A DNA stretch of 64,000 nt, from positions 121,886-185,885 of the forward strand of contig NZ_JAUCDY010000005.1 in the NCBI RefSeq assembly GCF_030362935.1, in the 5' to 3' direction. A model generated the notes under the pieces. It was not told the DNA's origin, searched no databases, and saw nothing but the letters and a program-made list of their open reading frames with translations. The DNA is from Thiopseudomonas acetoxidans. Its GTDB lineage: Bacteria > Pseudomonadota > Gammaproteobacteria > Pseudomonadales > Pseudomonadaceae. This document shows, piece by piece, positions 18,686 through 30,023 of the stretch. The position numbers were made by a program, and so were the translations under genes. Numbering within the stretch: the first letter of the stretch is position 1; each line of letters begins with the position of its first letter.

Positions 18686-19396
18686 TTAGAAACGGTACAC
18701 CTGGGGTTCAGCGACAACATCCGTGATGCTTGCTGGACTGTTAACCGTTTTATCCTCTGTTTGCTTGGCTTTATTACGTGTCGTAGAGGTAGCAGCTTTT
18801 TTGGGCTGTAAAAACGCTTTGACCTTAACGGCTAGCTGATCGGCTAAACGTTGTAACAGCTCACTCTGTACTTTTATTTGTGCTGCTAAATCACCGTCGT
18901 GGGGTTCTTCAAAACGCACAACATTACTGTCACGCGTAAGCCCCTGCGCGTCCAATAAACGCCACTGTGCTTCCAGCACTACCGGCTGTTGCGGGCCTGA
19001 GTCAAGCCTGCTGATATTTAAAACTATCTGCGCCTGTTGCTCTACACCTACCCGATCGGGGTACAGCGCGATATGGCTGTTGCCCGTTTGCTGTGCAATA
19101 TAACGCAATAACAACAAACCTATTTCTTCTTGCAAGTCGCCCGCCCAACGACCTTCACGGCTATACAATAAACGCCCATCTGGCTGACGTTGTAGGATAT
19201 GCTCACGTTGCAAATAATCAGCAAGTTTAACCGGTCCTATCAATACTGCCGGCCCCTCAATCGCAGTGTTCATAGTCTGTGTATCACGCTGCAGCTGATA
19301 AAACTCAACCGGCGCAAAACTACAGCCAGCACTTAAAGTAAAAAAAGCTACCAATACTGCGCTTAAAAAACCACGCCCAAACTTCATCAAAATCAC
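18686..19396 (-). CDS. PqiC-type ABC transport auxiliary lipoprotein
   Basis: A 236-residue lipoprotein (hydrophobic segment, then LSAGC at 21-25) with the DUF330/PqiC fold expected between residues 30 and 200. Members pair with MCE proteins and bridge the inner-membrane transporter to the outer membrane. The GTG start overlaps the stop of the MCE gene by four bases (GTGA); an ATG at 19387 (residue 4) is an alternative. The C-terminal tail (K- and T-rich, about 200-236) is not part of the conserved domain. It is the last gene of the operon. Confidence 0.85.
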   Translation of the reverse strand: MILMKFGRGFLSAVLVAFFTLSAGCSFAPVEFYQLQRDTQTMNTAIEGPAVLIGPVKLADYLQREHILQRQPDGRLLYSREGRWAGDLQEEIGLLLLRYIAQQTGNSHIALYPDRVGVEQQAQIVLNISRLDSGPQQPVVLEAQWRLLDAQGLTRDSNVVRFEEPHDGDLAAQIKVQSELLQRLADQLAVKVKAFLQPKKAATSTTRNKAKQTEDKTVNSPASITDVVAEPQVYRF

Positions 19397-20349
19397 CGTT
19401 TTTTTCCAAAAAGCAACGACTGTGGTTGCTGCTCTATAGTTTCTGCCGTGCGCTGCAATGCCTTGCTAGCTTGGGCGACATTTTGTAAGGCCTGCAGCAC
19501 CTCGTACTGCAGCTCTGACTGCGGCCCGATACTACGCTTACCTTCCACAACCAATTCATCCATAGCTTCTAATGCCTGCTTAGCACTGTGCGCTGCCATA
19601 CGCATATCCGTCAAAGCTGCTTTAAGCTCATCGCTGCCATCCTGCACATTGTCTAACATACTGGGCAACACTTTCTGTAGCTCGCTACTAATTTGGGCGA
19701 AATTTTGCACTGTCTGACTAAACCCTGCCAGACCTGACTGCAAATCCGGCGAGTTTACTAGCTTATCCACACTGGCTAACGTTTGGTTCACGGCAAGCAA
19801 GGTTTCTTTAACTGGCACTTCTTTGAGACCTGCAACCAAATCGCGCAACAAGTCAGCCGCTTGATCAATCTTTGAGGGCACGGTAGGAATTACAGGTAAA
19901 TCAACAACGCTAGGATCGCGCACGTAACCTACCTGATCAGGGAAAATATCTAACGCCACTATGGCTTTGCCCGTTAAAAAGCTAGGCGTCTGCAGCTGCG
20001 CCCGTAAACCACGCTCAATAAGCTGAGTAATGGAGCTATTGAGTTGCGCGCCGGTATGTTTTTTTCGACCGTGATCGGTAGTGATACGAATGACCACAGG
20101 CATGATGACGTCTTTTAATTTGGGGTCATAGGACAGGCGAATATCCTGCACACTCCCTACCTTTACCCCGCGATAGGTGACGTCAGCTCCCACATCCAGC
20201 CCATCCAAAGCACCAGTAAAATACACCACATATTCCACGGGACGGCTAAACACATTGTCACGTGCCATGATTAATAGCCCAGCAACAAATAGCGCTATGC
20301 CAGAAAAAATAAACACACCAATTAAAAAAGGTTTTCTAGGTTGGCTCAT
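19393..20349 (-). CDS. MCE-domain (MlaD-type) phospholipid transport protein
   Basis: The product, 318 residues, has one N-terminal transmembrane helix (about 8-28) and a periplasmic MCE domain (about 40-120; hallmark LDGLDVGADVTYRGVKVGSV). A long helical segment follows (about 150-310), as in MCE proteins that form hexameric tunnels for lipids. It overlaps its upstream ATPase gene by 4 bases and its downstream lipoprotein gene likewise. One MCE domain only, unlike PqiB or LetB. Confidence 0.9.
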   Translation of the reverse strand: MSQPRKPFLIGVFIFSGIALFVAGLLIMARDNVFSRPVEYVVYFTGALDGLDVGADVTYRGVKVGSVQDIRLSYDPKLKDVIMPVVIRITTDHGRKKHTGAQLNSSITQLIERGLRAQLQTPSFLTGKAIVALDIFPDQVGYVRDPSVVDLPVIPTVPSKIDQAADLLRDLVAGLKEVPVKETLLAVNQTLASVDKLVNSPDLQSGLAGFSQTVQNFAQISSELQKVLPSMLDNVQDGSDELKAALTDMRMAAHSAKQALEAMDELVVEGKRSIGPQSELQYEVLQALQNVAQASKALQRTAETIEQQPQSLLFGKKR

Positions 20350-21116
20350 TGTGAGTCTCTCTTTTCAATTTGCTCTGTGCGCTTTAAGAATCGCTGAACC
20401 ACGTCCGGCCCATCATTTAGCAGCTCATCGAGCGTACCCAAAGCAATCTGGGTGCGGGTTTGATTGTCTAAAAACAAACAGGTATCCGCGACTCGGTAAA
20501 TACTGGGCAACTCATGGGTAACCAGCACAATACTGGCGCCCAGTGTGTCACGCAATTGTAAGATAAGCTCATCCAAAGCCATAGAGCTTAGCGGATCCAG
20601 CCCAGCAGATGGCTCATCAAAAAACAACACTTGCGGGTCCAATGCCAACGCACGCGCCAGCGCGGCGCGCTTACGCATGCCACCAGACAGCTCAGCCGGA
20701 TACAGCTGCTCACAACCTGCCAAACCCACTAATGACAATTTAATGGTCGCCAGCTCACTTCGTTCAGCCTGACTCAGGTTAGGCCGCCACGTTTCTAGCG
20801 GCAGGCAAATATTTTCTTCTAGAGTCATTGCCCCCCATAGGGCAGCATTTTGATACAGCACACCAAAGTGTTGCTGTGACTCAGCACGCTTATCCTCAGT
20901 TTGCGCCCAGTAATCACGCCCTTGAAATAAAATCTGTCCTGCCAGCGGCGCTTGCAAACCGATTAAATGGCGTAGCAACGTACTTTTTCCACAACCGCTG
21001 CCACCCATCACCACAAAGACTTCGCCTTTGCGAATGCTAAAGTTGAGATCGCGCTGAATGACAAGTTCGCCGTACCCTGCACTTAGATCTTTGGCCTGCA
21101 ACACCACATCCGTCAT
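20346..21116 (-). CDS. ABC transporter ATP-binding protein (MlaF-like)
   Basis: A 256-residue ATPase. Walker A is GGSGCGKSTLL, signature LSGGMRKRAALARAL, and Walker B LFFDEPSAGLDP; the switch histidine is in THELPS. It energises the adjacent permease and MCE subunits. The start is 2 bases after the permease stop and the stop overlaps the next start, so translation is coupled. Family comparison suggests lipid transport between inner and outer membranes. Confidence 0.93.
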   Translation of the reverse strand: MTDVVLQAKDLSAGYGELVIQRDLNFSIRKGEVFVVMGGSGCGKSTLLRHLIGLQAPLAGQILFQGRDYWAQTEDKRAESQQHFGVLYQNAALWGAMTLEENICLPLETWRPNLSQAERSELATIKLSLVGLAGCEQLYPAELSGGMRKRAALARALALDPQVLFFDEPSAGLDPLSSMALDELILQLRDTLGASIVLVTHELPSIYRVADTCLFLDNQTRTQIALGTLDELLNDGPDVVQRFLKRTEQIEKRDSQ

Positions 21117-21118
21117 GC

Positions 21119-22237
21119 TTAGATCCCCAGCCTAGTGCAAATAATCGTAATCAGTGCATCACTCACGACCAATGCCACAATAATGCTCACAACCGCTTTA
21201 GTGGTCGCCTGTCCTACTGCTTGAGCATTGCGACCACTGTTTAACCCGTAGTAACAACCAATCAAGCCGATCAGCATTGCAAAAATAACGCTCTTAAATA
21301 GCCCAATAAAAAAATCGGTGGTAGAAACCATTTGCAGACTTTGATTAAGGTATTGAATCGCCGAAATATCGTATAAACCATAACCAATAATAAAGCCGCC
21401 CAGAATCCCTAAGGCATCAGCAAAGCAGGTTAAAATCGGCATGCTCACCAGCAGCGCTAACACTCTGGGCAAGACTAAAAACTCTAACGGTGGAAAACCA
21501 AAGGTTTTCAGCGCATCAACTTCCTCATTGGCCTGCATACTGCCTAACTCGGCGGCATAGGAAGCACCGGTTCGACCGGCCATAATTACCGCGGTCATCA
21601 GCGCACCCATTTCACGAGTCATGCCTATCGCCACCATGTTGGCAATGTATATTTGCGCGCCAAAAGCTTCCAACTGTACAGCGCCGACAAAGGCCAAAAT
21701 CAAACCCACCAAGACCGCGATCAATGCCACGATAGGCAATGCGCCCGGACCACACTGTTGAAACGCATGCCAGAAATCCGTTTTGCGTATCCGTGCTCGA
21801 CCAAAGGGCACGCGTAAAGCACTTAGCGCCACTTCACCTAAAAAGGTAGCGCTGCGCTCTAGCATGGCAGCTAATGCAAACGCTCCAAGCCCCAAACGGG
21901 TCAGCCAGCTATAGTCAGGGGTTGTTTCAACTTGCACCTGAGTTGAAGGGGTTGCGGCCATCTCTAATAGACGCTGCATGCCTTCAGTCAAACCTTGAAT
22001 ATCCAAGCCGACTTGTTCTTGCTCAGCCAGCCGCTGCACCCGGCGAATCAGCGCCAGCAGACTTGAATCCCACTCTGCCACTTCAATCTGCAACCGAACC
22101 TGCTTGGGTAATCGTCCTGCTTGCCGCCAAACTTCGATCACCTCAGGTTTGCGCGTATGTAATGTCCAATGCCCAGCCACCAGCAAACAGGACGTCTGCT
22201 CATCTTGCTGCCATGTCAGCTCTGCACTGGTTTGCAT
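21119..22237 (-). CDS. MlaE-type ABC permease with an N-terminal STAS domain
   Basis: The 372-residue permease has a STAS-like domain (about 1-95) fused to an MlaE/DUF140 permease core (about 130-370; conserved GRTGASYAAELGSMQANEEVDAL). In Mla systems the STAS protein MlaB is separate; here it is fused. The frame continues upstream to 22324 but that part lies inside parC. ATG 22237 has AAGGAG/AAGG upstream, and AAGGAG overlaps the parC stop. Only 7 bases separate the two genes, so the transporter likely depends on parC transcription. Confidence 0.9.
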   Translation of the reverse strand: MQTSAELTWQQDEQTSCLLVAGHWTLHTRKPEVIEVWRQAGRLPKQVRLQIEVAEWDSSLLALIRRVQRLAEQEQVGLDIQGLTEGMQRLLEMAATPSTQVQVETTPDYSWLTRLGLGAFALAAMLERSATFLGEVALSALRVPFGRARIRKTDFWHAFQQCGPGALPIVALIAVLVGLILAFVGAVQLEAFGAQIYIANMVAIGMTREMGALMTAVIMAGRTGASYAAELGSMQANEEVDALKTFGFPPLEFLVLPRVLALLVSMPILTCFADALGILGGFIIGYGLYDISAIQYLNQSLQMVSTTDFFIGLFKSVIFAMLIGLIGCYYGLNSGRNAQAVGQATTKAVVSIIVALVVSDALITIICTRLGI

Positions 22238-22244
22238 AGACACC

Positions 22245-24500
22245 TTACTCCTTTGGAACGCTGATTCCGTCAACACGCTGGAAGCCGCGCGGCAACTTGT
22301 TACCACGCCTGCCACGCTCACCACAATAATGCTGCAAATCGGTGCTTTTCAGGGTTAATGTGCGCTTGCCCGATTCGACAAGCAAGTTAGCGCCCTCTGG
22401 CACTAGAGCAAAATCCACCACCAACTCTTCACGCTTCGCGGCACGCTCGCTAGGAATACCAATGAGTTTGTTGCCCTTGCCTTTGCTAAGTTGTGGCAAG
22501 TCCGTTACGGGGAACAGCAACAATCGACCGTCCGTAGTAACCACAGCAATCTGCACATTTTCTTGCGTGCGTAGCCGTTTAGGCGTTAACACCTTGGCTG
22601 CTTTAGGCAGACTGATTAACGCTTTGCCGGCTTTATTTTTGGCCAGCATTTCTTCGCCCTTAATAATAAAGCCATAGCCTGCATCAGACGCTAACACATA
22701 TAGGTCCTGCTCGTTAGGTAGCAGTACATGCTCAAAGGTCGCGCCAGCTGGGGGGCTTAAGTGACCCGATAGCGGCTCACCATGTCCACGTGCCGATGGT
22801 AAAGTGTGCGCCAATAATGAGTAACTGCGCCCACTGCTATCAAGAAACACTGCATGTTGATTAGAACGTCCTAATGCCGCGGACTTAAACGCATCACCTG
22901 TTCTATAGGCTAAACCTGCAGGATCGATATCATGTCCACGCGCACTGCGTACCCAACCTTGGGCAGAAACCACCACGGTTACCGGTTCAGCAGGTGTTAG
23001 ATCTGCTTCAGAGAGCGCACGCGCTTCACCACGCGCAACCATGGGCGAACGTCTGTCATCGCCGTAGGTTTGTGCATCGTCTACCAGTTCTTTACGCACC
23101 AGCTTTTTCAGTTTAGCTTCACTTCCCAGCAGGCTCAGCAAGCGTTCACGTTCTTTACTGAGCTCGTCTTGCTCGCCACGGATTTTCATTTCTTCCAAAC
23201 GAGCTAATTGACGCAAACGGGTATCAAGGATGTAATCGGCCTGTACCTGCGTGATGCCAAAACGCTCCATCAACACCGCTTTGGGATGTTCTTCGTTACG
23301 GATGATTTCAATCACTTCGTCCAGATTTAAAAAGGCGATTAACAGCCCCTCTAATAAATGCAGACGCTTTTCTACTCGGTCTAAACGAAATTGCAGACGT
23401 TTACGTACCGTTTCCACACGAAACACCAACCACTCGGTCAGTAGGGTACGCAGATCTTTTACCTGGGGTCGGCCATCCAAGCCAATCACGTTCATGTTGA
23501 CGCGATAGCTTGACTCTAAATGTGTCGTGGCAAACAAGTGCCGCATTAATTCTTGTGTATCCACCCGATTCGAGCGCGGCACAATTACAATACGGCAGGG
23601 GTTTTCATGGTCTGATTCATCACGCAGGTCCACCACCATGGGCAGCTTTTTTTCCTGCATTTGTGCAGCAATTTGTTCAATTACTTTCGCACCCGATACT
23701 TGATGCGGCAATGCGGTAACAACCAGTTCAGAGTCTTCTTCGTGATACACAGCACGCATGCGTACTGAGCCACGACCTTGCTCATAAAGCTTTAACAGCT
23801 CATCGCGTGGCGTAATAATTTCTGCATCGGTTGGGTAATCCGGCCCGGGAATATGTTCGCACAATTCAGTTACTGTCGCGTCTGGGTGATCCAGCAGATG
23901 AACACAGGCGGCCGCCACTTCTCTAAGGTTATGCGGCGGCACATCGGTGGCCATACCCACGGCAATCCCTGTCGTACCGTTAAGCAGCAGGTTCGGCAAA
24001 CGCGCTGGCAACACATCCGGCTCATCCATGGTGCCATCAAAGTTGGGCACCCAATTAACCGTACCCTGCCCTAACTCGCTGAGTAACACCTCGGTATAGC
24101 GTGCCAAACGCGCCTCGGTATAGCGCATGGCGGCAAAGGATTTTGGATCATCGGGAGCACCCCAGTTACCCTGACCATCCACCAGCGGATAGCGATAACT
24201 AAAGGGCTGCGCCATGAGCACCATGGCCTCATAACAGGCACTATCACCGTGGGGGTGATACTTACCTAATACGTCACCCACGGTACGCGCTGATTTTTTA
24301 TGCTTTGAATCCGCATCCAATCCAAGCTCACCCATGGCGTAAACAATACGCCGCTGCACGGGTTTTAACCCATCGCCAATATGCGGCAGAGCGCGATCCA
24401 TAATTACATACATGGAGTAGTTCAAATACGCTTGCTCGCTAAAATCCGCCAGCGAGCGACGCTCTACTCCATCTAAACTTAATTCAACACCATCAGTCAT
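22245..24500 (-). CDS. parC: DNA topoisomerase IV subunit A
   Basis: The 751-residue product decatenates daughter chromosomes together with ParE. It has the breakage-reunion domain with catalytic Tyr region [12 protein letters not shown] (about 121-132), the quinolone-resistance region [12 protein letters not shown] (residues about 80-91), and a C-terminal beta-pinwheel. The QRDR has serine at the usual position 80-region (HGDSAC), consistent with a wild-type drug-sensitive form. Located 71 bases downstream of parE. Confidence 0.98.
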   Translation of the reverse strand: MTDGVELSLDGVERRSLADFSEQAYLNYSMYVIMDRALPHIGDGLKPVQRRIVYAMGELGLDADSKHKKSARTVGDVLGKYHPHGDSACYEAMVLMAQPFSYRYPLVDGQGNWGAPDDPKSFAAMRYTEARLARYTEVLLSELGQGTVNWVPNFDGTMDEPDVLPARLPNLLLNGTTGIAVGMATDVPPHNLREVAAACVHLLDHPDATVTELCEHIPGPDYPTDAEIITPRDELLKLYEQGRGSVRMRAVYHEEDSELVVTALPHQVSGAKVIEQIAAQMQEKKLPMVVDLRDESDHENPCRIVIVPRSNRVDTQELMRHLFATTHLESSYRVNMNVIGLDGRPQVKDLRTLLTEWLVFRVETVRKRLQFRLDRVEKRLHLLEGLLIAFLNLDEVIEIIRNEEHPKAVLMERFGITQVQADYILDTRLRQLARLEEMKIRGEQDELSKERERLLSLLGSEAKLKKLVRKELVDDAQTYGDDRRSPMVARGEARALSEADLTPAEPVTVVVSAQGWVRSARGHDIDPAGLAYRTGDAFKSAALGRSNQHAVFLDSSGRSYSLLAHTLPSARGHGEPLSGHLSPPAGATFEHVLLPNEQDLYVLASDAGYGFIIKGEEMLAKNKAGKALISLPKAAKVLTPKRLRTQENVQIAVVTTDGRLLLFPVTDLPQLSKGKGNKLIGIPSERAAKREELVVDFALVPEGANLLVESGKRTLTLKSTDLQHYCGERGRRGNKLPRGFQRVDGISVPKE

Positions 24501-24571
24501 AATAGGCTTCGCAAAGATTGATTGATTTTATACTTCTGAGACAACGAAAACATTCACGCCCACACAGCGGT

Positions 24572-26503
<1,932 letters not shown>

Positions 26504-26567
26504 TCAGTGTTGATGGTACAGAGAAATGGCCAGAATTCGCCATTATAGGAGGCGGCATTCTAGCAGA

Positions 26568-26573
26568 ATTATA
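26568..26573 (-). promoter_or_regulatory. -10 element upstream of parE
   Basis: A TATAAT (minus strand) lies about 100 bases before parE, with TTCTGC as a weak -35 hexamer 17 bases further up. A second TATAAT occurs at 26542-26547. Which is used cannot be told. Confidence 0.35.
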
Positions 26574-26601
26574 CACCTAGAGTTGACACCGCAGAATATG
26601 C

Positions 26602-27414
26602 TTAATACCCGGTAACATCCATATCCGGATGAAACAGGTCGGCAGCAACGCGTGAAACACCTGTGCTAAAGCGACCATCATTAAACAGCTTTAGCCAACG
26701 ATAACCAGGCGCGCAATCGTCTACCGCAAAATCAATACTCTGGGGTTTAAACTGCACACAGGTAGAGGGCGCTGACAGCAAGTGCACATCGTTGCGCAGC
26801 GACTCAAACTCTTGATGAATATGTCCCCAAATAACACCTTTGACACTGCTATAACGATCAGTGATGGCCAAAAACTCATCGGCATTACGCAAGCCCAAAT
26901 TGTTCAGCCACGCACAGCCTATCGGCACGGGGTGATGATGCAAGGCTATTAGCACATGCCGTTCTTCAGCAGTATCCAACGCTTGTTCAAGCAGTTGCAG
27001 CTGCTCAGGCGTCAAATAGCCAAATACAGAGCCGTCCACAGAGGAGTCCAGCAAGATAATCCGCCAAGCATCTAGATCATAAATGGGCTGCAGCCATTGG
27101 GTCGCCGCGCTAGAGCTGTGCAACACACTGTTGACGTCATGATTACCTGCCATCCAGCGCAAGGGCGCATCGATTCTACTGACTTGCTCAATAAAATGCC
27201 GATACGAGCTGGCTGTGCCATCTTGGGAAATATCGCCCGTTCCTAGTACTAAATGCACATCTGGCTGTTCGCTTAATACTTTATCAATCACAGCCCGCAA
27301 ACTGGAATAGGTAGATATGCCAAGCAAACAACCGTCCTTTTCTTGAAAAAGATGGCTGTCAGTTATCTGCACAATAGTGGTGCTTTTATTTGAATTATTT
27401 GGCACTACCACCAC
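26602..27414 (-). CDS. cpdA: 3',5'-cyclic AMP phosphodiesterase CpdA
   Basis: Hydrolyses cAMP and thereby lowers CRP/Vfr signalling. The 270-residue metallophosphoesterase has all metal-binding motifs in order: DSHLF, GTGDIS, AGNHD, LHHHPVP and GHIHQ. The start is GTG, the first of several tandem GTG/GTA codons, with AGGAGT six bases ahead. It lies between parE and the cNMP-binding gene region, which is notable because the latter may sense cAMP. Family members in Pseudomonas sit in the same parE-linked cluster. Confidence 0.95.
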   Translation of the reverse strand: MVVVPNNSNKSTTIVQITDSHLFQEKDGCLLGISTYSSLRAVIDKVLSEQPDVHLVLGTGDISQDGTASSYRHFIEQVSRIDAPLRWMAGNHDVNSVLHSSSAATQWLQPIYDLDAWRIILLDSSVDGSVFGYLTPEQLQLLEQALDTAEERHVLIALHHHPVPIGCAWLNNLGLRNADEFLAITDRYSSVKGVIWGHIHQEFESLRNDVHLLSAPSTCVQFKPQSIDFAVDDCAPGYRWLKLFNDGRFSTGVSRVAADLFHPDMDVTGY

Positions 27415-27516
27415 AGGATTACTCCTAATTTAAACGTGCACGGATTATGCAAAGCATCGGATTAAAGCGCAAATTTTAAAAGCTACCCAGTTCACACTAA
27501 CGTCGCTGAATGTTTT

Positions 27517-27546
27517 TTGCGTATTAACAACAACCTCGCCTATACT
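27517..27546 (+). promoter_or_regulatory. Candidate sigma70-type promoter of the pentapeptide gene
   Basis: TTGCGT (27517-27522) and TATACT (27541-27546) are separated by 18 bases. This would give a leader of about 115 bases before ATG 27671. Confidence 0.4.
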
Positions 27547-27670
27547 AAGTCACAGGATGGTATGAACAAATACAATAAAAAATCAATGTATTGCATTCCA
27601 AATTTGAAGTTACTTGCATTATGTTATTAACAAACTATGTGTGCACATCCAACTTCAGTGGAGGTTTACC

Positions 27671-28012
27671 ATGGCCAGACCGCAAAAACTTACACATCCC
27701 CTGTATGAGTTACTTGTGAACGAAGACGTGCAGGGCTTCAACAACCTGTGCAGCAACTACGAAAGTATCGACTTTCGCGGCGGCGATTTTCGCGGATTAA
27801 ACTTACGTGGACTAAATGCACAGGGCATTGATTTCAGAGACGCCTATCTGCGCAGTTGCGATCTGCGCGGCATTGATTTTAGAGAAGCTTTGCTAGAGGG
27901 CGCTAGCCTAAACAAAGCGCAAATATCAGGCTGCTATTTTGCTAAGCACCTGTCCGCCGAAGAAATTCTGATGTCCATTACGGCAGGAACACGCTTAAGG
28001 CGCTGTGTTTAA
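27671..28012 (+). CDS. Small pentapeptide-repeat protein
   Basis: The 113-residue protein starts MARPQKLTHPL with a helical N-terminal part (1-35) followed by a short pentapeptide-repeat helix (about 38-90, for example FRGGDFRGLNLRGLNAQGIDF), and ends in SAEEILMSITAGTRLRR. There are about ten repeats, too few for the DNA-mimic proteins of the Qnr/MfpA type. Function unknown. An upstream in-frame ATG at 27614 lacks a ribosome site, while GGAGG precedes ATG 27671. It is followed 95 bases later by the CNB-domain gene on the same strand. A similar short protein is, from memory, found in Pseudomonas. Confidence 0.75.
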   Translation: MARPQKLTHPLYELLVNEDVQGFNNLCSNYESIDFRGGDFRGLNLRGLNAQGIDFRDAYLRSCDLRGIDFREALLEGASLNKAQISGCYFAKHLSAEEILMSITAGTRLRRCV

Positions 28013-28107
28013 CAAAACAATTATGTATATTGCGCAACAAATCACGCAAAAGCCTGCGTGGTGCATTATCATTACGCACCTATATATATTAGGCAGGAAA
28101 ACCCTCT

Positions 28108-28914
28108 ATGTACTTACTGGGCGAACAGTCGGCCTATGCCGAAACATTAATTCGTCGACTCCAAGGAGTTCCACAACAGTTACTACAAGGCCTAGAGCCT
28201 TGTGGTGCTGCGTTAGTCTTTGAGCACAACGAAGACTTATCCCACGTACTGGCTGACAACCAGCTGTATGTAATCAAAACCGGTGTGGTACACACACTGG
28301 TTGATCAGCGTCCGCTATTTTATCTAAAAGAAGGCGACTTCATTGGCTTACGCCAAGGACTGGATCTACCTCGATGGCACTACAAACACGAAGACCCAAT
28401 CAGCCTGATTCCCTATGACCGCCGCGCCGTGTTCAAGCACGTCTACTCCTGCGAAGAACGCCAAGAACTATACAACCTATATATCCTAGGCCAGTCCACA
28501 CTGGCTGTAGATGCTCTAGCGCGCCTCAAGCAGCCTGACATCCACCCATCCACCGGCTTCCAGCACTTTGCTCCCGGCGAAGAGCTTATTCGCCAAGGCG
28601 AAATCGCCGAGCACGTCTTTATTATTATCGAAGGGCATGCCGAAGCCTGGGTAGACGGGCAAAAGGTAGGCGATGTTAGCAAAGATGAAATCTTTGGTGC
28701 CATGGCCGTGTTTACCCAAGAGTCGCGCACGGCAACGGTAATCGCAACTGAACCCTGTACCGTAATGGTCATCCCTAAAGATCAGTTTCTCTCGCTGATG
28801 CAAAGTAACCCACGCATCGCTAACAGCCTCATCGAGAGCATGGCACGCCGCATTGATCTGATGAACAAAGAAATCACCATGTTGCGTGCTCAGGCAGAAA
28901 CCGCTCCAGCATAA
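28108..28914 (+). CDS. Cyclic-nucleotide-binding domain protein, two CNB-like domains (possible CbpA homologue)
   Basis: A 268-residue soluble protein without a DNA-binding or catalytic domain. The N-terminal half (about 30-100) has a degenerate CNB-like pattern (KTGVVHTL, KEGDFIGL). The C-terminal half (about 140-245) is a clear CNB domain: FAPGEELIRQGE, FIIIEGHAEAW and a phosphate-binding cassette at 196-209. In the cassette the usual acidic ribose-contact residue (FGEMA-like) is alanine (A198, FGAMA), though the phosphate-binding arginine is kept (R207). The C-terminal 25 residues are helical. Pseudomonas aeruginosa has a cAMP-binding protein CbpA of this general plan; homology is inferred. 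AGGA lies about 10 bases before the start. Confidence 0.8.
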   Translation: MYLLGEQSAYAETLIRRLQGVPQQLLQGLEPCGAALVFEHNEDLSHVLADNQLYVIKTGVVHTLVDQRPLFYLKEGDFIGLRQGLDLPRWHYKHEDPISLIPYDRRAVFKHVYSCEERQELYNLYILGQSTLAVDALARLKQPDIHPSTGFQHFAPGEELIRQGEIAEHVFIIIEGHAEAWVDGQKVGDVSKDEIFGAMAVFTQESRTATVIATEPCTVMVIPKDQFLSLMQSNPRIANSLIESMARRIDLMNKEITMLRAQAETAPA

Positions 28915-28984
28915 AACAGCATGCAATCAAATACAGGGGGCTATACAATAGCCCCTTTATTTATTGCAATTGTTAGAGATAATT

Positions 28985-29998
28985 ATGTCCAAGCAGGGTT
29001 TGCTCTTAGTTAATTTAGGCTCGCCTAAGTCCACCTCAGTGGCTGACGTTAAAACATATTTAAACCAGTTTCTGATGGATCCTTATGTAATCGATCTGCC
29101 TTGGCCTATACGCCGCTTACTCGTTTCTCTCATTCTTAGCAAACGCCCGCCTGAGTCTGCTCAGGCCTATGCATCTATTTGGTGGCCAGAAGGTTCGCCA
29201 CTAGTCGTCATCAGCCAACGCTTGTGCGATAAAGTGCGTGAATTATGGTCGCATGGCCCAGTTGAGCTGGGCATGCGCTACGCTGAACCTTCAATTGAAA
29301 AAGCACTGTTAGCACTGGTGGAACAAGGGGCAAAAAGCATTGTTTTGGCACCGCTGTATCCGCACTTTGCCGACAGCACCACCACAACAGCGATTGAGGA
29401 AACTCAGCGTATTATTGCTAAGCACAGCTTGAATATTAAGCTAAAAATCTTGCCTGCCTTCTACGCTGACCAGCCCTACCTTGATGCGCTGCTGTCCACG
29501 ACACAACCCAGTTTGGCGCAAGACTTTGATCATCTATTATTAAGTTTCCATGGTCTGCCAGAACGCCATTTACGCAAACTTGATCCAACCAAATCGCATT
29601 GCTTATCTGGCCCAGACTGCTGCAAAACCGCGCCACAAGAAGTGCTAGACACCTGTTACCGTGCTCAATGTATCCGTAGTGCAGAGTTATTTGCCGAGCA
29701 AGCGGGGCTTAAACCTGCGCAATGGTCGGTCTCTTTTCAGTCCCGCTTAGGGCGCGCTAAATGGATTGAGCCTTACACCGAAACCCATCTGGATGAGCTG
29801 GCACAACAAGGCGTCAAGAGGCTGCTAGTGATGTCACCTGCTTTTGTCGCTGACTGTGTAGAAACCTTAGAAGAATTAGCCATCCGCGGGCGCGAACAAT
29901 TTATAGCTGCAGGCGGTGAGTCCTTGGAACTAGTTCCCTGTTTAAATGACGAGCCCGTCTGGGCGCAAGCGCTGGTGCAGCTGTGCGAAGCGCTTTAA
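28985..29998 (+). CDS. hemH: Ferrochelatase
   Basis: Inserts Fe2+ into protoporphyrin IX, the final step of heme synthesis. The 337-residue product has the signature [11 protein letters not shown] with the catalytic histidine near residue 190, and a conserved E-T-L-E-E-L segment near 295. The frame extends upstream to 28964, but AGAGA lies ahead of ATG 28985 and [12 protein letters not shown] is the normal N terminus. Convergent with the YaiI gene. The residues C-L-S-G-P-D-C-C and C-Y-R-A-Q-C in the middle are cysteine-rich; a [2Fe-2S] cluster is known in some bacterial ferrochelatases, so this could be checked. Confidence 0.96.
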   Translation: MSKQGLLLVNLGSPKSTSVADVKTYLNQFLMDPYVIDLPWPIRRLLVSLILSKRPPESAQAYASIWWPEGSPLVVISQRLCDKVRELWSHGPVELGMRYAEPSIEKALLALVEQGAKSIVLAPLYPHFADSTTTTAIEETQRIIAKHSLNIKLKILPAFYADQPYLDALLSTTQPSLAQDFDHLLLSFHGLPERHLRKLDPTKSHCLSGPDCCKTAPQEVLDTCYRAQCIRSAELFAEQAGLKPAQWSVSFQSRLGRAKWIEPYTETHLDELAQQGVKRLLVMSPAFVADCVETLEELAIRGREQFIAAGGESLELVPCLNDEPVWAQALVQLCEAL

Positions 29999-30023
29999 TA
30001 CGCTGCTCAGCTACCACAGCTCG

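Noticed and set aside
27640..27660. Possible CRP/Vfr site ahead of the pentapeptide gene (ATGTG-TG-CACAT)
   Set aside because: Half-sites are 2 bases apart rather than the 6 needed for TGTGA-N6-TCACA.
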